Of a stretch of 64,000 nucleotides of DNA, positions 63,054 through 64,000 are shown one piece after another; the first letter of the stretch is position 1; every line of letters begins with the position of its first letter. The DNA comes from Anoplopoma fimbria (taxonomy: Eukaryota > Chordata > Actinopteri > Perciformes > Anoplopomatidae). The position numbers and the translations under genes are program-made. The notes under the pieces are model-generated. The model did not search any database. It was not told the DNA's origin and saw nothing but the letters and a program-made list of their open reading frames with translations. The stretch spans positions 11,028,748-11,092,747 of the forward strand of contig NC_072464.1 in NCBI RefSeq assembly GCF_027596085.1. The letters are read 5' to 3'.

Positions 63054-64000
63054 ATGAGTCTGAGCACCAGTGAGCTGGAGGACCTGTGGGAGTCGTTGGG
63101 GGACCTCAACTTCTCCGAAGCCTTTAGCAACATAACAAGTGTGGACACAATGGTGTGTGCGACGGCTTTCAACCGCAAAGCTCTGCTCTACTCCATGTGT
63201 GTCCTCTACACATTTATCTTCATCGTCGGTTTGGCTGCTAACGCTCTGGTCCTCTGGGTAAACATCCGTGCCCAAAGGGATTCCAACCCTCGCCATGAAA
63301 CACACATGTACATTGCCCACCTGGCCATCGCAGACCTATGTGTGTGCGCCACCCTGCCTGTGTGGGTGAGCTCGCTGGCCCAACATGGCCACTGGCCCTT
63401 TGGTGAGGTGGCGTGTAAACTTACACACCTGCTTTTCTCCGTCAACCTCTTCGGCAGCATCTTCTTCCTGGCCTGCATGAGCGTGGACCGCTACCTGAGC
63501 GTGGCGAAGCACGGAGACAACGAGAGAGGCACACGCAGGAAGCTGATCCGCAGTGGAGTGTGTGTAGGGGTGTGGTTTCTGGCTCTGGTCGCCTCCCTAC
63601 CAGACACCTACTTCCTGCGTACTGTGAAGTCAACACATGGGGACACCATGCTGTGCCGGCCTGTGTACCCAGAGGGAAACCCCAGGGAGTGGATGGTTGG
63701 TGTGCAGCTGAGCTTCATCCTGCTGGGCTTTGTTCTCCCCTTCCCTGTCATTGCTGTGTTTTACGCCCTGCTAGCCAGAGCTTTTACTCGCTCCTCCTCT
63801 CTCTTCTTCTTCTTCTTCTTCTTCTTCATCGTCTTCCACAGTGGAGCAAGAGCGTCGTGTGAGCCACAGGGTGATCCTGGCATACATCGTGGTGTTTCTG
63901 GGCTGCTGGGGACCCTACCATTTTGTCCTCCTGGTTGATGCCCTGTCTCAGCTGGGCCTGGTGCCTCTGACCTGTGGCCTGGAGAATGTGATCTACGTGG
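63054..64000 (+). CDS. ackr3: ackr3 (cxcr7), atypical chemokine receptor 3, partial, with apparent frameshift
   Basis: ATG at 63054 (AAAATGA context), 70 bases after a splice acceptor. ACKR3 is a seven-helix receptor that binds CXCL12 and CXCL11 and signals through arrestin rather than G protein; in fish it clears Cxcl12 during cell migration. Visible: N-glycosylation sites Asn19 and Asn26, TM1 about 45-70, the Cys121-Cys201 pair, NLFGSIFFLACMSVDRYLS with DRYLS at 145-149 (typical ACKR3, not DRYLAIV), LPDTYFLRTV in ECL2 and TM5 to LLARAF (243). The first frame is lost in a TTC run at about 63800-63826. From GTG 63841 the receptor continues one frame over with VEQERRVSHRVILAYIVVFL, TM6 and ECL3, to the window end. 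An extra base at about 63800-63805, or an assembly slip there, explains this. Paralogue a or b was not decided. Confidence 0.88.
63792..63840 (+). repeat. (TTC)n microsatellite inside the ackr3 third intracellular loop
   Basis: A TCC/TCT/TTC run of 49 bases, one more than a multiple of three, between the TM5 and TM6 codons. In the frame used downstream it reads as poly-serine; in the frame used upstream it turns into poly-phenylalanine. Human ACKR3 has only a short Ser-Ala-Ser-Ser here. Confidence 0.85.

Overview
The window reads as teleost, probably percomorph, chromosomal DNA. The evidence is multi-exon genes with GT-AG introns, long CA/TG dinucleotide tracts, L2-type LINEs, a Tc1-like transposon, a tRNA-derived SINE, and fish-type versions of five recognisable vertebrate genes. 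No prokaryotic, CRISPR or viral gene content was recognised. Most open reading frames in the window are chance frames in introns, repeats or intergenic DNA.

Layout. (1) About 1.5-14.1 kb, minus strand: a complete eight-coding-exon vangl1, the four-pass planar cell polarity protein, ending in the PDZ-binding ETSV. A candidate non-coding first exon lies near 18.9 kb. (2) 14.1-23.7 kb: intergenic DNA ending in a decayed hAT transposon. (3) 23.8-25.5 kb, minus strand: nhlh2, a neuronal bHLH factor with a one-exon CDS and an inferred 5' UTR intron. The vangl1-nhlh2 linkage matches human 1p13, but casq2, which lies between them in human, is not seen. (4) 25.5-31.9 kb: gene-poor, with one SINE. (5) 31.9-49.6 kb: a tandem array of three complete, almost identical plus-strand six-exon nqo1 genes (NAD(P)H:quinone oxidoreductase type, 272 aa each). 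The spacers carry a decayed copy of an nqo1 last exon, an L2 LINE whose middle is inverted, and the tail of a second LINE. A Tc1-like element sits only in the first spacer. The second spacer preserves the empty TA site. A 100-N assembly gap lies at the end of the array. (6) 49.6-60 kb: intergenic, with a LINE tail, microsatellites and a 0.3 kb direct repeat. (7) 60.0-64.0 kb, plus strand: the 5' part of ackr3 (cxcr7, atypical chemokine receptor), cut by the window end. It has an apparent frameshift in a TTC repeat in the third intracellular loop.

The genes do not form one pathway. The most interesting region is the nqo1 array. All three copies keep the NQO fold and human numbering, but share an unusual active site relative to human NQO1: His for Tyr128, Ser for Gly150, Phe for Tyr155 and Asn for His161, in mature numbering. 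The nested repeats also allow the array's duplication history to be partly read.
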